A stretch of 64,000 bases of DNA from Tritrichomonas musculus (taxonomy: Eukaryota > Parabasalia > Tritrichomonadida > Tritrichomonadidae). The translations under genes and the position numbers were made by a program. Where the stretch lies: positions 1,116,001 to 1,180,000 of the forward strand of contig JAPFFF010000030.1 of NCBI GenBank assembly GCA_039105265.1. Direction: 5' to 3'. The notes beneath the pieces are model-generated. The model was not told where the DNA came from and made no database searches. It saw nothing but the letters and a program-made list of their open reading frames with translations. This document shows, in pieces, positions 29,770 through 38,984 of this stretch. Position 1 is the stretch's first letter; the number at the start of each line of letters is the position of its first letter.

Positions 29770-30285
29770 GGATGGTCAATGTTGAAAAAATAGATTCAAC
29801 GGCGTCACTTTTTTGGTGGCTCGTTGTCAACGTTAACTTCGTTATTTCAACGTCAACGATAAACGATAAGTGTTTCGTTGAAATTGATCGTCCAATAAAA
29901 TGGCGCTTTTTTATTTCTATCGTCGTTGATTTAAAATTAAATTATCATTTCAGTAACATATATATATATATTTGGTATTTATATAGATATGATAATGATA
30001 TTTACTAATTTTTTCAAAATAATAATGCTTTATTAAATCATACCAAATATAAATTGAATCGATAAAGTTTTTTTCAGAAAAAGTTGTCTCTCAAAAAAAT
30101 TCAACTTTTCAATAAGAATAACGTTAACTTAATTCATTGATTCAACATTATTTCAACGTTAACATGCCGTTATGACCAAATTGAAACGGTTATAATCAAT
30201 GGCCTTAATGTCGTTGACGTTGACATTCAATTCAACGATATAACATTTTGTTCAACGATTTTAACGTCAACGTTGGCCAACTCTG
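29770..30285. repeat. AACG-rich tract, possible degenerate element
   Basis: Words such as CAACGTTAAC, TCAACGTCAACG and TTCAACGAT recur more than a dozen times on both strands in two clusters (29790-29900 and 30115-30285), around an ordinary AT-rich middle. CG-containing words are otherwise rare nearby. The clusters are roughly inverted relative to each other, as in decayed terminal repeats. Confidence 0.4.
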
Positions 30286-30718
30286 TTAACAAAGAAAATT
30301 GGAAAAACTTTGCTTGATTTGTAAACGATTGGAATAAAACATTAATAAAATTTTACATATATTTAAAATTTATAAAATATTAAACTTATAATATTGATTG
30401 TATTTTAAAAATATATTACATTAATCGATATATTAATATTTTTTTTTTTGAGAAAATACGTTTTTTTCGATTTTGGATAACGTTTTATCATATCTTTTTT
30501 TGCTACAATGAATTTTTTTATTTCTTATTAACTTTTGATCGAAATAAAAAAGTAAAATCATTTTTCATATTTAAAAACCATTAATTCCAACTTTTATAAA
30601 CAAATATACCTAATTCACAATTTTTTGCTTATTCTTATCGCTTGTTTAATGGTTTTTAAAAATTTTCTAATTCAATATTTTTGTTTATTTATCTCGCTTG
30701 TTTTAAAACAATTTTTGC

Positions 30719-30940
30719 TTATTCATATTGGTTCAAATCAATTGTTCGCAATGGAAGGAGTTCAAACATTCTTTTAATTAGATTACATTTTGACATTCTG
30801 ACTTCTGCTTGATATGGAAACAAATTACATCCTGTTAAAATTAATTCTTTAATGATGAAATCATAGATTTCATCATTAAAGATTTCATTATCAAGTGTTC
30901 TTGTTTTTTTTGATGAGTTTTGATATCGCTGAAAGACCAT
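30719..30940 (-). CDS. Small hypothetical protein or gene fragment
   Basis: The frame encodes 73 aa, starting MVFQRYQNSSKKTRTLDNEIF, with IYDFIIKELILTGCNLFPYQ in the middle and IKRMFELLPLRTIDLNQYE at the end. The amino-acid mix is protein-like and more balanced than in random AT-rich frames. I do not recognise it. It may be a fragment of a longer family member. No Inr motif or membrane segment was seen. Confidence 0.25.
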   Translation of the reverse strand: MVFQRYQNSSKKTRTLDNEIFNDEIYDFIIKELILTGCNLFPYQAEVRMSKCNLIKRMFELLPLRTIDLNQYE

Positions 30941-31300
30941 ACTTGTAAATTTTTGATTGTTTAACAGACATTGAATCGATTATAATTTTCATTCAAAAAA
31001 TGATCTAATCAACCTCAAATATAAGAATTAAAAAACGATCTCTCAACATTTATCTTTTATAAAACTGAAATAAAAATATTTAGAAAACAGTTTTTATCAA
31101 AATTATGAGATAATTATTTTGATAAATTATTATTTTTTTATATATCTTTATTTTTATAATAATTAAACAAATCAGAATAGTAAGGTCATTAATTGAGAGA
31201 ATTAAAATAATAATAACAATAAAAAAAGTTTATACGTAATCGATCTATTCTTTATTGATAATATATTTTCATGATATTTATAATTACAAGTTTTGATTAA
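30941..31300. other. Intergenic region, 360 bp, nothing seen
   Basis: AT-rich DNA 3' of the first C2-like gene; no gene, RNA or repeat was recognised. Confidence 0.6.
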
Positions 31301-31846
31301 TTAGTTAGTGATTGGATCAATGAAAAAGAAATTGTTGTTGTCATTTTCATTATCGAAAAATGAATCCATTTTAGCATATCCCTTACCATTCTTCTTTTTA
31401 CTTGCTTGCTTCATTGTGTTGCCACTTGTACTTGGCAACACTTGAGATAATGAAAATTGGATATCAAATTTACCAATTATTTTACGATTTCCATTTTTCT
31501 TTCCAGAGTTTTGAAGTGGCTCTAAAAGGTTGATTGTTTTCATTTCTGTGTTTGCGATATCGTTGAACTTCATTGGAATTTGCTTGTTTGAGATGACAGT
31601 AGATGCAATAATTGGATCTTTTTGAGAGAAACTTTTCTTTCTCATAACAATTAAGATCTTTTCAGTCTTTTCATTGATCTTAACTGAGAAGAATGGGCGA
31701 GTAGTTTGCATATTTTTAGCTTCAAATGAGTAAGCTTGTTTTTGTTCACCTGGGAGTGTTGTAACACTAACACGGATTGTGTCATTGTCTTGAACAACAC
31801 CTTCCTTGAGTTCAAATGATTGCATTTGGATGTTTAAGCAGAGCAT
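31301..31846 (-). CDS. C2-like small protein, copy A1
   Basis: The protein is 181 aa. Residues 1-130 look like a single beta-sandwich of C2 type: LNIQMQSFEL, then DNDTIRVSVTTLPGEQKQ, then PFFSVKINEKTEKILIVMRKK and DPIIASTVI, the strand order of C2 domains of trichomonad calcium/lipid-binding-like proteins. The C-terminal 40 residues are low-complexity and acidic (FFDNENDNNNFFF). No membrane segment is present. The assignment to C2 is by strand pattern, not by clear calcium ligands. Copy A2 (34499-35044) is the same length with about 75% identity. A double Inr-like site (TCATA-TCATT) lies 12-21 bp upstream in both copies. Confidence 0.75.
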   Translation of the reverse strand: MLCLNIQMQSFELKEGVVQDNDTIRVSVTTLPGEQKQAYSFEAKNMQTTRPFFSVKINEKTEKILIVMRKKSFSQKDPIIASTVISNKQIPMKFNDIANTEMKTINLLEPLQNSGKKNGNRKIIGKFDIQFSLSQVLPSTSGNTMKQASKKKNGKGYAKMDSFFDNENDNNNFFFIDPITN

Positions 31847-31857
31847 TTTATTTAAAA

Positions 31858-31867
31858 AATGATATGA
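31858..31867 (-). promoter_or_regulatory. Double Inr-like initiator of A1
   Basis: The minus strand reads TCATATCATT shortly before the ATG at 31846. The same ten bases precede copy A2 and also resemble the VIT-VWA promoter. Confidence 0.55.
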
Positions 31868-32177
31868 TATTATGTGAATTCGTTTTTATACTTCTTCTTC
31901 AATTTTTCAGTATTTATTTTTTTTATTTATATTTATAAATACTTCAATATTGTTTTTTATTTATTTTATTTTACTGTTTTGTATATTTTTTATATCGTAA
32001 ACCATTCATTATTTGTGTGTATCTTCAAATATTCTGGGTTTAAAAATAAAAAATAATTCAAATAAAATATTTTTTAAAAAAAAACAATATTATTGGAAAA
32101 AAAGGAATAAAGAAATAATAAAAGGCATTATTTATTAATAATATATAGTATAGATATTCATGGTATATAAAATAAAT
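31868..32177. other. A1-B1 spacer
   Basis: AT-rich spacer between the two genes of the first C2-like pair; it aligns with the A2-B2 spacer (35064-35354). No other feature is seen. Confidence 0.6.
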
Positions 32178-32822
32178 TTACAATAAGTTAAAATTCATGT
32201 AACCATTTTCGTCTGTAATTTGTTCGTATTTTCCATTCTTTTTAGGTTTACAAATTTTGTTTATTTTCTTTGAAATTTTTTTGTTTTCTTTCTTATTTGA
32301 TTTTTCTTTGTTCGAATTCAAATAAGGTGTTGAAAATGATAATTGAATTTCCATCTGCCCAAGAACTTTACGTTTCATATGTTTATTAGTTGTTACATTT
32401 GTTTGTTCTTTGGATTGTTCTTCTTCAATTTGTTTTTGAAGTGGATAATAAATATCTAAAATTTTAACATCTGTCATTTTGGTTCCACTTGTCATTTGTT
32501 CAATTGGAAATTCTGTGAATTTCTTTAAATGAATTGTAGCTGACGCAATGATTGGGTCTTCGCCTATGGCGTTTTTCTTTCGAAAGACCATAACGATTTT
32601 GTCTGTCTTGTTTGTAATATTTAATGAGAAAACATGATTTGATGTATTAATTTTCTTGCCTTTGACATAAAAATGTTGTTTGTTTTCTTCTGGAAAAGTT
32701 GTGATACTAACACGAATTGAATCTGAATCATGAACAAGCTTTTCTGGAAGTTTGAATGTCAATAAATGTATATTGAGGCCAATTTGGTATTTTGAATTGT
32801 TTTGGTTCATTGAGGAAATCAT
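32178..32822 (-). CDS. C2-like small protein, copy B1
   Basis: The protein is 214 aa. Residues 15-150 have the same beta-sandwich pattern as the A proteins (LNIHLLTFKLPEKL, DSDSIRVSITTFPEENKQ, HVFSLNITNKTDKIVMVFRKK, DPIIASATI), so A and B are old paralogues. A basic Lys-rich linker (about 172-200, NKEKSNKKENKKISKK) follows and the protein ends EQITDENGYMNFNLL. The Lys-rich tail could contact acidic lipids, which is inference. B2 (35355-35999) has identical length and about 70% identity. An Inr-like TCATT lies 15 bp upstream. Confidence 0.72.
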   Translation of the reverse strand: MISSMNQNNSKYQIGLNIHLLTFKLPEKLVHDSDSIRVSITTFPEENKQHFYVKGKKINTSNHVFSLNITNKTDKIVMVFRKKNAIGEDPIIASATIHLKKFTEFPIEQMTSGTKMTDVKILDIYYPLQKQIEEEQSKEQTNVTTNKHMKRKVLGQMEIQLSFSTPYLNSNKEKSNKKENKKISKKINKICKPKKNGKYEQITDENGYMNFNLL

Positions 32823-32836
32823 CAGAAAAAAATAAA

Positions 32837-32841
32837 AATGA
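32837..32841 (-). promoter_or_regulatory. Inr-like initiator of B1
   Basis: The minus strand reads TCATTTTTA 15 bp before the ATG. B2 has the same word at the same distance (36015-36019). Confidence 0.5.
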
Positions 32842-33245
32842 AGTCAAAATATTTCTGAAATATTTTCTCTGAAATAGTTTTATTTTTTTCAAAATTATTG
32901 ATAGGATATTCAATTGTTTATTTTTTTATTCTTTTATTCAAACTTTTTTAATGATTATTATTCAAATATCCTTTGTATTTTTTCTATGTTTATATAAATG
33001 GGAAAAGAATACTTATATCTCGAAAATTATTATGTATTCAAGATTAATAATTTAATAATTTAATAATATATAATTATTAGCCTATTTTATTAAAAATTAT
33101 TTATAATTTTGGCGTTAATAATAATATATGAGTATTTCATTATTTAAGAAATAACTTTTGATGAATAATATTTCAAAGTTTCATTTTCATGAACTAAAAA
33201 TATACTTACAAAGCTCATTTTTCAATTAATTAAATTATCATATGA
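32842..33245. other. Intergenic region, about 400 bp
   Basis: AT-rich DNA between B1 and the BTB-type fragment; no feature was recognised. Confidence 0.6.
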
Positions 33246-33608
33246 CATGTTTTTCAAACATCAGCAATATTAGATGTCCCTATTCATAACTATGAAAAAA
33301 CATTCACATTTATTGTAAACGGAGAAGAAATTCACACTCCAAAAATTATTTCAGATCTTTTATCACCAAAAATCAGTGAAAATCATATATCAGATCCAGC
33401 TGTTGAAACATTTACAATTAACACAAGAAACAAAGGTCATTTTTCAACAATTCTTTCTCTTCTTACTTCTCAAGAAAAAACGATTCCAGCCGACGAGCTT
33501 CCATTTGTGTCAGAAGTTCTTGAAATTCTACAAAACATACATTTCAATGCGATCTTTCCTAAAAGGAGAGAAGAAATTAAGTTTGATAATATCATTGAAA
33601 TTATATGA
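33246..33608 (+). pseudogene. BTB-like N-terminal fragment
   Basis: An uninterrupted frame without a start codon encodes the N-terminal module of the BTB-F5/8C family: ILDVPIHNYEKTFTFIVNGEE, then IISDLLSPKISENH, INTRNKGHFSTILSLL and LPFVSEVLEIL. These match the gene at 14748 residue by residue (VPIQTYPHDFTFTVNGEDF; IVSDLLSP; INTKHRGNFSNILNLV; VLFISEVIELL). It stops where the BACK-like and F5/8C parts should follow. It is a truncated copy, probably dead. Confidence 0.7.
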
Positions 33609-33703
33609 TAAAGCATAATTTATTAAATTTCAACTCAAAATGTAGCAACTGATAATCAATCAGAAAGAAATGAATAGACAACATTGATTTTTTATTTACT
33701 TAC

Positions 33704-34320
33704 TTAAATTATTAATATTCCATTAAATTCGATGGAATTTATATTCAAATGATTCTGATCTTTCCAATTAGTCATTATTGACCTCATTCGAATGTACTGG
33801 AACTTCTTATTTAAGCCTTTTGTACATTGAATGTGTGAACGAGACTTTTTCCATTTAAAAAAGGACAATTTCTTTGTTCATCAAGAGCTTCAAATTCTTT
33901 GTTATCGTTCGATCCTTCAATCACACATCTCATCGAATGCCAAAACATGATTGTGTAACTTTTTGGAATTTTAACTATTTTCTTGAATTAAATTTTGCAT
34001 TGATAATTGGATTTTGAAGATGATCTTGGAGTTGGTCAAAGATATTGTCTTCTGTTCGTTCTACCATGTTTTCTGTGTGTCTTAAAATAAGAGACGTGTT
34101 TCCTAGAATTTTAACAACTTCTTCAATAAATGGTATCTCTTTTGATGGAGTATTATTTGGCTGAAAAATAATAAGATTTAAAAAATAGTTAAAATTGCCT
34201 TTATTGATTGAATTTAAAGTAAAATGGGAAATTGTGGGATCATTGGCTTGATTTCGACTAATTATGGGTGACAAAATGTTTGGTTTTAAAAGCTGTTCCA
34301 TTAACGATGAATTTAAAATC
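33704..34320 (-). pseudogene. Truncated BTB-F5/8C gene
   Basis: The minus-strand frame 33975-34301 carries part of the BTB-like domain (LKPNILSPIISRNQAND, NSINKGNFNYFLNLI, PFIEEVVKILGNTSLIL). The BACK-like middle is mostly deleted. The F5/8C-like C-terminus reappears downstream in other frames (VKIPKSYTIMFWHSMRCVI, IEGSNDNKEFEALDEQ, LNINSIEFNG) and ends at 33704. With the plus-strand fragment at 33246 it forms a tail-to-tail pair of broken family members between the two C2-like gene pairs. Confidence 0.65.
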
Positions 34321-34498
34321 TTTAGAGTATGAAATGGTATTAATGATACGCTTGAAGAATTGAGTTTAATATTTTGTGATTTTTATATTTTAATACTTAT
34401 TCATTCAAAAATAATTATTAATTTATATGGCTATCTATTCTTTATTACAGTATAATATCTATATCTATTAATATGAAACAAATTAATTAATTAATTAA
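34321..34498. other. Spacer between BTB pseudogene and A2
   Basis: AT-rich spacer with a TTAATTAATTAATTAGTTAG run at its right end, which repeats the 3' end of A1. No gene is seen. Confidence 0.6.
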
Positions 34499-35044
34499 TT
34501 AGTTAGTAATAAGATCAGTGAAAAGGAAATTGTTATTTTCATTTTCATCATCGAAAAATGAATTCATCTTGGAATATCCTTTACCATTCTTATTCTTATT
34601 TATTTGTTTGATCGTATTTTTGTTTGTGGAAGGTAATTCTTCGGTCAATGTGAATTGGATTTCAAACTTTCCAACTGTTTTACGATCAGAGCCTTTCTTG
34701 CCTGATCGTTGAACTGGCTCTAGGAGTTTTATTGTTTTCATTTCTGTGTTGGTAATGTCATTAAATTTGGTCGGGATTTGATCTTTTGGAATAACGATCG
34801 ATGCAACAATTGGATCCTTCTGTGAGAAACTTTTCTTCCTCATAACAATTAAGATTCTTTCCGTTTTTTCATTGATCTTGACTGAAAAGAATGGACGAGT
34901 GGTCAACATCTTTTTAGCTTCAAAGGAGAAGGCTTGTTTTAGGTCACCTGGAAGTGTTGTAACACTAACACGGAGAGTGTCATTATCTTGAACAATCCCT
35001 CTCTGGAGTTCAAATGATTGCATTTGGATGTTTAAGCAGAGCAT
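34499..35044 (-). CDS. C2-like small protein, copy A2
   Basis: The protein is 181 aa, a co-linear paralogue of A1 (31301-31846) without length changes. Conserved blocks are MLCLNIQMQSFEL, VQDNDTLRVSVTTLPG, RPFFSVKINEKTERILIVM and SFSQKDPIVAS. The acidic Asn-rich C-terminus (FFDDENENNNFLF) is also kept. Full-length conservation of frame suggests both copies are functional. The Inr-like TCATATCATT is conserved at the same distance. Confidence 0.75.
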   Translation of the reverse strand: MLCLNIQMQSFELQRGIVQDNDTLRVSVTTLPGDLKQAFSFEAKKMLTTRPFFSVKINEKTERILIVMRKKSFSQKDPIVASIVIPKDQIPTKFNDITNTEMKTIKLLEPVQRSGKKGSDRKTVGKFEIQFTLTEELPSTNKNTIKQINKNKNGKGYSKMNSFFDDENENNNFLFTDLITN

Positions 35045-35053
35045 TTTATTAAA

Positions 35054-35063
35054 AATGATATGA
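35054..35063 (-). promoter_or_regulatory. Double Inr-like initiator of A2
   Basis: The minus strand reads TCATATCATT, 10 to 19 bp upstream of the ATG at 35044, conserved with A1 although the surrounding DNA has diverged. Confidence 0.55.
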
Positions 35064-35354
35064 TATTATGTGAATTCGTTTTTATACTTTAAATTCAATT
35101 TTTCAATATTTATTTTATTTATTTATTTTCATAAATACTTCAATATTATTCTTTATTTGTTTTATTTTATGTTTTTGTGTATTTATTATTTTGTAAACTA
35201 TTTATTATTTGAATTATCTTTCAAATATTCTGATATAAAAAATAAAAAATAATCTAAATAAAAAATAAGTAAAAATGCGAAAAATTAAAAAATAAAAGAG
35301 TAATCATATTATTTATTATAATATATAACAAACAATTCATAGTATTCGATTTAT
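35064..35354. other. A2-B2 spacer
   Basis: AT-rich spacer, related to the A1-B1 spacer; part of the duplicated unit. Confidence 0.6.
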
Positions 35355-35999
35355 TTACATTAAGTTATAGCTCATATAGCCATTTTCATCTGTAATCTGT
35401 TCGTATTCTCCATTTGTCTTTTGCTTATGACTTTTATTCATTTTCTTTGAAATAGTTTTCTTTTCTTTCTTTTTTGATTTTTCTTTGTCTGAATTCAAGT
35501 ATGGCGTTGTGAATGATAATTGAACTTCCATTTGCCCAAGAATTTTACGTTTCATTTGTTTCTTTATATCTTCTTTGCTTTGAAATGATACTTGTTGTTC
35601 TTCATGAATTTGTTTTTGAAGTGGATAATATATATCCAAAATCTTTACATCAGTCATCTTAGAACCTGATGTGATTTTTTCTAATGGAAGATTAACAAAC
35701 TTTTTCAAATGTAATGTTGTTGAAGCAATGATTGGATTGTCGCCGAGGACTGTTTTTTTTCTGAATACCATAACAATCTTGTCTGTTTTATCTGTAATGT
35801 TTAATGAGAAAACATGATTTGAAGAATTCATCTTTTTACCTTTTATAGTAAAATGTTGCTTGTTTTCTTCTGGAATTGTTGTAATACTGACTCTTACTGA
35901 TTCAGAATCATGAATAAGTTTATCAGGTAGTCTGAATGTCAATAAATGAATATTAAGACCAATTAAGTTAGAATTATATTGATTCATTGAAGAATTCAT
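35355..35999 (-). CDS. C2-like small protein, copy B2
   Basis: The protein is 214 aa, equal in length to B1, with the same blocks (IGLNIHLLTFRLPDKL, DSESVRVSITTIPEENKQ, VFSLNITDKTDKIVMVFRKK, ILDIYYPLQKQ) and the same Lys-rich linker and C-terminus (YEQITDENGYMSYNLM). Differences are mostly conservative, arguing for purifying selection since the pair duplicated. No membrane segment or known catalytic motif is present. Confidence 0.72.
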   Translation of the reverse strand: MNSSMNQYNSNLIGLNIHLLTFRLPDKLIHDSESVRVSITTIPEENKQHFTIKGKKMNSSNHVFSLNITDKTDKIVMVFRKKTVLGDNPIIASTTLHLKKFVNLPLEKITSGSKMTDVKILDIYYPLQKQIHEEQQVSFQSKEDIKKQMKRKILGQMEVQLSFTTPYLNSDKEKSKKKEKKTISKKMNKSHKQKTNGEYEQITDENGYMSYNLM

Positions 36000-36014
36000 A
36001 TGTTTTTAAATAAA

Positions 36015-36019
36015 AATGA
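36015..36019 (-). promoter_or_regulatory. Inr-like initiator of B2
   Basis: The minus strand reads TCATTTTTA 16 bp before the ATG at 35999, as in B1. Confidence 0.5.
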
Positions 36020-36228
36020 AGTAATATTTTTTTATAAATTTTCATTTTATATTTCTCTGAAAAATTTTTATTTCTTTCAAATGTATTGATAAAATATTCA
36101 ATAGTTTATATTTTATAATTTTTATTTTAACTTTTTAATAATATAACTTCAATTTTGATAGATTCTTCATTCACACGATTATTAAAGGTGAAAAAAATGG
36201 TTAAATATAAAATCTGTTTATAAAAATA

Positions 36229-37539
36229 ATGTTTTTATTTAATTTCATCCTTTCTTACAAAATAGTTATTGATCAGAATAATTACAAAACCCCCTATGAA
36301 AAAAGCTTTCTATTTCCTATATTTATGCTAATTTATTCGCCACATTGTCCTCATTGCACAGCCATCCATCCCACATGGGAAGAACTAATGAAAAAATATG
36401 AAAAAGATAAAAAAATAATGATTGGAGATTGCAATGATATTCAATTCAGAAAAGAATGTGACAGTATTTATCGAACAGATAGTTTTCCCACTTTTATAAT
36501 TCTCACAAGAGGCCGTGCTAGACGAATTCGCCCAGAAAGAAATATCAATTCCTTTATAAATATGACAGAAAAACTAAAACTTATCGATTTTTCCATAAAT
36601 TGCTCGATTTTTCAGTCAGAATTTTCGGAACAATATCCAGCCTTTATATTAAGCAATTCGAAAACTAACAGTGAAAAGTGCAGTCAACTCCAAAAGATCA
36701 TAAAAGCATATCCCAAAGTATCCCCTTATCTATACATGAACTCAACTCTTTCAGATGAAGAAAGTTTTGTTGGGATGTCTTCGGCAAATCTAATAGGCAA
36801 ATATGAAGGTCCTAAAGAAATGGATTCACTAATTGATTTCATTAAAGAATACATGATGACACCTTTTGGTGCTTGGAATTACAGCGAGGCTTCATTATAC
36901 AGCAAAAGAATTGGATTATTTATTCACGTCAGTCATAACGAATTTGTAACTTTTTCAAAGACCATTGAATCTTTTCATAAATATTTCACACTTTGTAAAA
37001 TTGATTCCAACAAGTTTTCTTCACTTATTCCTGCCTTGAAATTGAGTAAAAGTGAACTTCCTGCATTTGCGATTTCAAACAAAGAAAAAACGAAGTTTTT
37101 CATAATCAAAAACGTTATTAAAGATCCAAATGTAAAGACGGAAATTGAAAAAGGAGCAAATGGCGAACTCGATAACATGACAACTCTTGATCTTTCATCA
37201 ATATTTCCAATTCAAAAAGTTTCATCTTCTAAAAAAAGAGGAAAAATCTTTCAGATTGATAAAGAAAACAATGAAAAAAGTGACAAAAAAGAAAACAAAG
37301 ACCAGCAAAGAGTAGTGGTGATTAACAACAACAATAATAATGAAAGAATTGTTGTTAATGATGAGAAAGATTTAAATAAAAATGAAGAAAAAAATCAATT
37401 CAAAGAAAAAGTTAAAAAGCCTTCAAAATTGGCTTCAGGAAACTTTAAAATATTCATTGCTTTTGCTTTCATTGTGACTGCTTCAGCTGTTGTAGGAATT
37501 ATTTGCTTTATTAATAATACTACAAATAAAATAGAATAA
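36229..37539 (+). CDS. Membrane-anchored thioredoxin/PDI-like protein
   Basis: The protein is 436 aa. A short hydrophobic N-terminus (MFLFNFILSYKIVI) is a probable signal peptide. Residues 20-125 form a thioredoxin fold with the redox motif CPHC (C40 and C43) and the cis-proline in DSFPTFI. Residues 125-310 look like one or two further thioredoxin-like folds without active cysteines, as in other PDIs. A charged Lys/Asn-rich linker (about 325-400) leads to one transmembrane helix (about 404-428, IFIAFAFIVTASAVVGIICFI) and a very short tail. It fits a type I membrane protein that forms or rearranges disulphides in the endoplasmic reticulum. CPHC differs from the CGHC of classical PDI. No KDEL is present, and the membrane anchor may replace it. 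Confidence 0.85.
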   Translation: MFLFNFILSYKIVIDQNNYKTPYEKSFLFPIFMLIYSPHCPHCTAIHPTWEELMKKYEKDKKIMIGDCNDIQFRKECDSIYRTDSFPTFIILTRGRARRIRPERNINSFINMTEKLKLIDFSINCSIFQSEFSEQYPAFILSNSKTNSEKCSQLQKIIKAYPKVSPYLYMNSTLSDEESFVGMSSANLIGKYEGPKEMDSLIDFIKEYMMTPFGAWNYSEASLYSKRIGLFIHVSHNEFVTFSKTIESFHKYFTLCKIDSNKFSSLIPALKLSKSELPAFAISNKEKTKFFIIKNVIKDPNVKTEIEKGANGELDNMTTLDLSSIFPIQKVSSSKKRGKIFQIDKENNEKSDKKENKDQQRVVVINNNNNNERIVVNDEKDLNKNEEKNQFKEKVKKPSKLASGNFKIFIAFAFIVTASAVVGIICFINNTTNKIE

Positions 37540-38964
37540 ATTTTTCTTTCATTGGTCGAAGATATTAGTATGATATTAATTTTTGTGAACAAAATACTTT
37601 TATCATATCAATTAATATTTTTACATAAATTTGATAAACAAATATGATATTAAATGTTAAAAATATAGTGACTTTCTCAAGATATTAAAGATTGAAATAT
37701 TTATATAAATTCAAAAAATTATATCAAAAAGTTTATAGCATGACTAAATATATTCATAAAAAGTTCTATAAATATTTATAAAATTCAAAAGAAAAGAGAT
37801 ACGACTTATTCAAAGAAAAGAGATATCTCTTTGAATAAAATAAAAAAATACGTTAATTTAAAAAAATCAAATAAAACAATATGTAATCATTTTTTCAAAA
37901 AAATATATGGAAAAAATAATTGTACATATAATTGTCGAAATAATAAAATAATAGAATTTAATTTCTGGAATAAAGAATAATTATTTGATTCGTGCAATAT
38001 TAAATATTATATGATAATATATTGATAATAATACTTTTTGTCATAATTTAAAATATATTTTTAAATAATAATAAAGAAATATATTTCATAATTTATTATA
38101 AAACTATTTTTTATAAAATTATCCTATCATTTCACTTGTTAATACAGGTTTGAATAACCGTGTTTTGTAATATAATACATATTTTAATTTTTATATTTAT
38201 ATGATTAGTTATATATATGATAAAATATTAATTTTTTGTAGGCTTAAATCAGAGATATTTGTAAAATAAAAAATCATATAAATTATTCAAAAGGATTATT
38301 TCAATGAATGGATATTATTTTTTCAGTTAATTTTGAATGATTTTATAATTTGAATTAAAGTATTCAAAAATTTGAAAAAAACTCAATTTATTAAAATATA
38401 CATATCTTATAGTTAAATTAAGATATCAAAAATTCATCCTGCTAAAATAAAGATATATTTCTATATTTAATTTTTGTTTAATATAATAGTTAAAAACCTA
38501 TTAGAAATATGAAAATTTCGGGCACCAAGGAATCGGACCCCCTTTTATCAAAATTAAAAAGTTAGTAGAGCTGGGAATTATTACTGTTTGGTTATTTTAC
38601 ATTTTAATTATATTACAAATGCTCAAATATCAGACATAAAAATAAATTGTATTTCAAAAAATAAATGAAAATTCAAAGAAATGGTTCCAAATTTCTGAAA
38701 AAAAGGTAATTTCAAATAAATTTATTTTATTACGTAAAAGTACAAACCATAAACATATATATTTAAAAACATAAAAACCAACAAAAGAATTTGTTTATTT
38801 TCCACAAAAAGGGTTCAAGTAATTTACTTAAAATTGAGATCAATCAAATTTGAAAAAACGGTCTAAACAAAAAGTTTCATTCATTTTTGAAATATAGAAT
38901 TTTTCTGATCGAAATTCAATTTTTAGGTGATTTCAAGCTAAAAAATGAAGTAAAAATGAACAAT
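37540..38964. other. 1.4-kb AT-rich intergenic region
   Basis: Contains the tRNA-like remnant near 38515-38580 and otherwise extremely AT-rich DNA. No gene is seen. Confidence 0.6.
38515..38580 (-). tRNA. tRNA 3'-half-like remnant
   Basis: The minus strand has a B-box-like GGTCCGATTCC followed by TTGGTGCCCGA, which looks like a T arm and a 3' acceptor strand. No matching 5' acceptor strand or D arm is found upstream. It is probably a decayed tRNA fragment. Confidence 0.25.
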
Positions 38965-38970
38965 TCACTT
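38965..38970 (+). promoter_or_regulatory. Inr-like initiator of the alpha-glucosidase gene
   Basis: TCACTT lies 15-20 bp upstream of the ATG at 38985. It matches TCA-Y-W and supports that ATG as the start. Confidence 0.6.
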
Positions 38971-38984
38971 TATTTTTTGCATAA

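Larger units (their letters stand above)
27675..30718. other. 3-kb gene-poor region
   Basis: The region holds a TA microsatellite (28018-28046), a small inverted repeat (CGATTATC at 28219 with GATAATCG near 28249), a GC-rich island (28310-28400), weak protein-like pieces (28604-28980 and 29040-29630), a GAAA/poly-A tract (29404-29497) and an AACG-rich tract (29770-30285). No intact gene was recognised. The open frames here are short and unlike known families. Confidence 0.5.
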
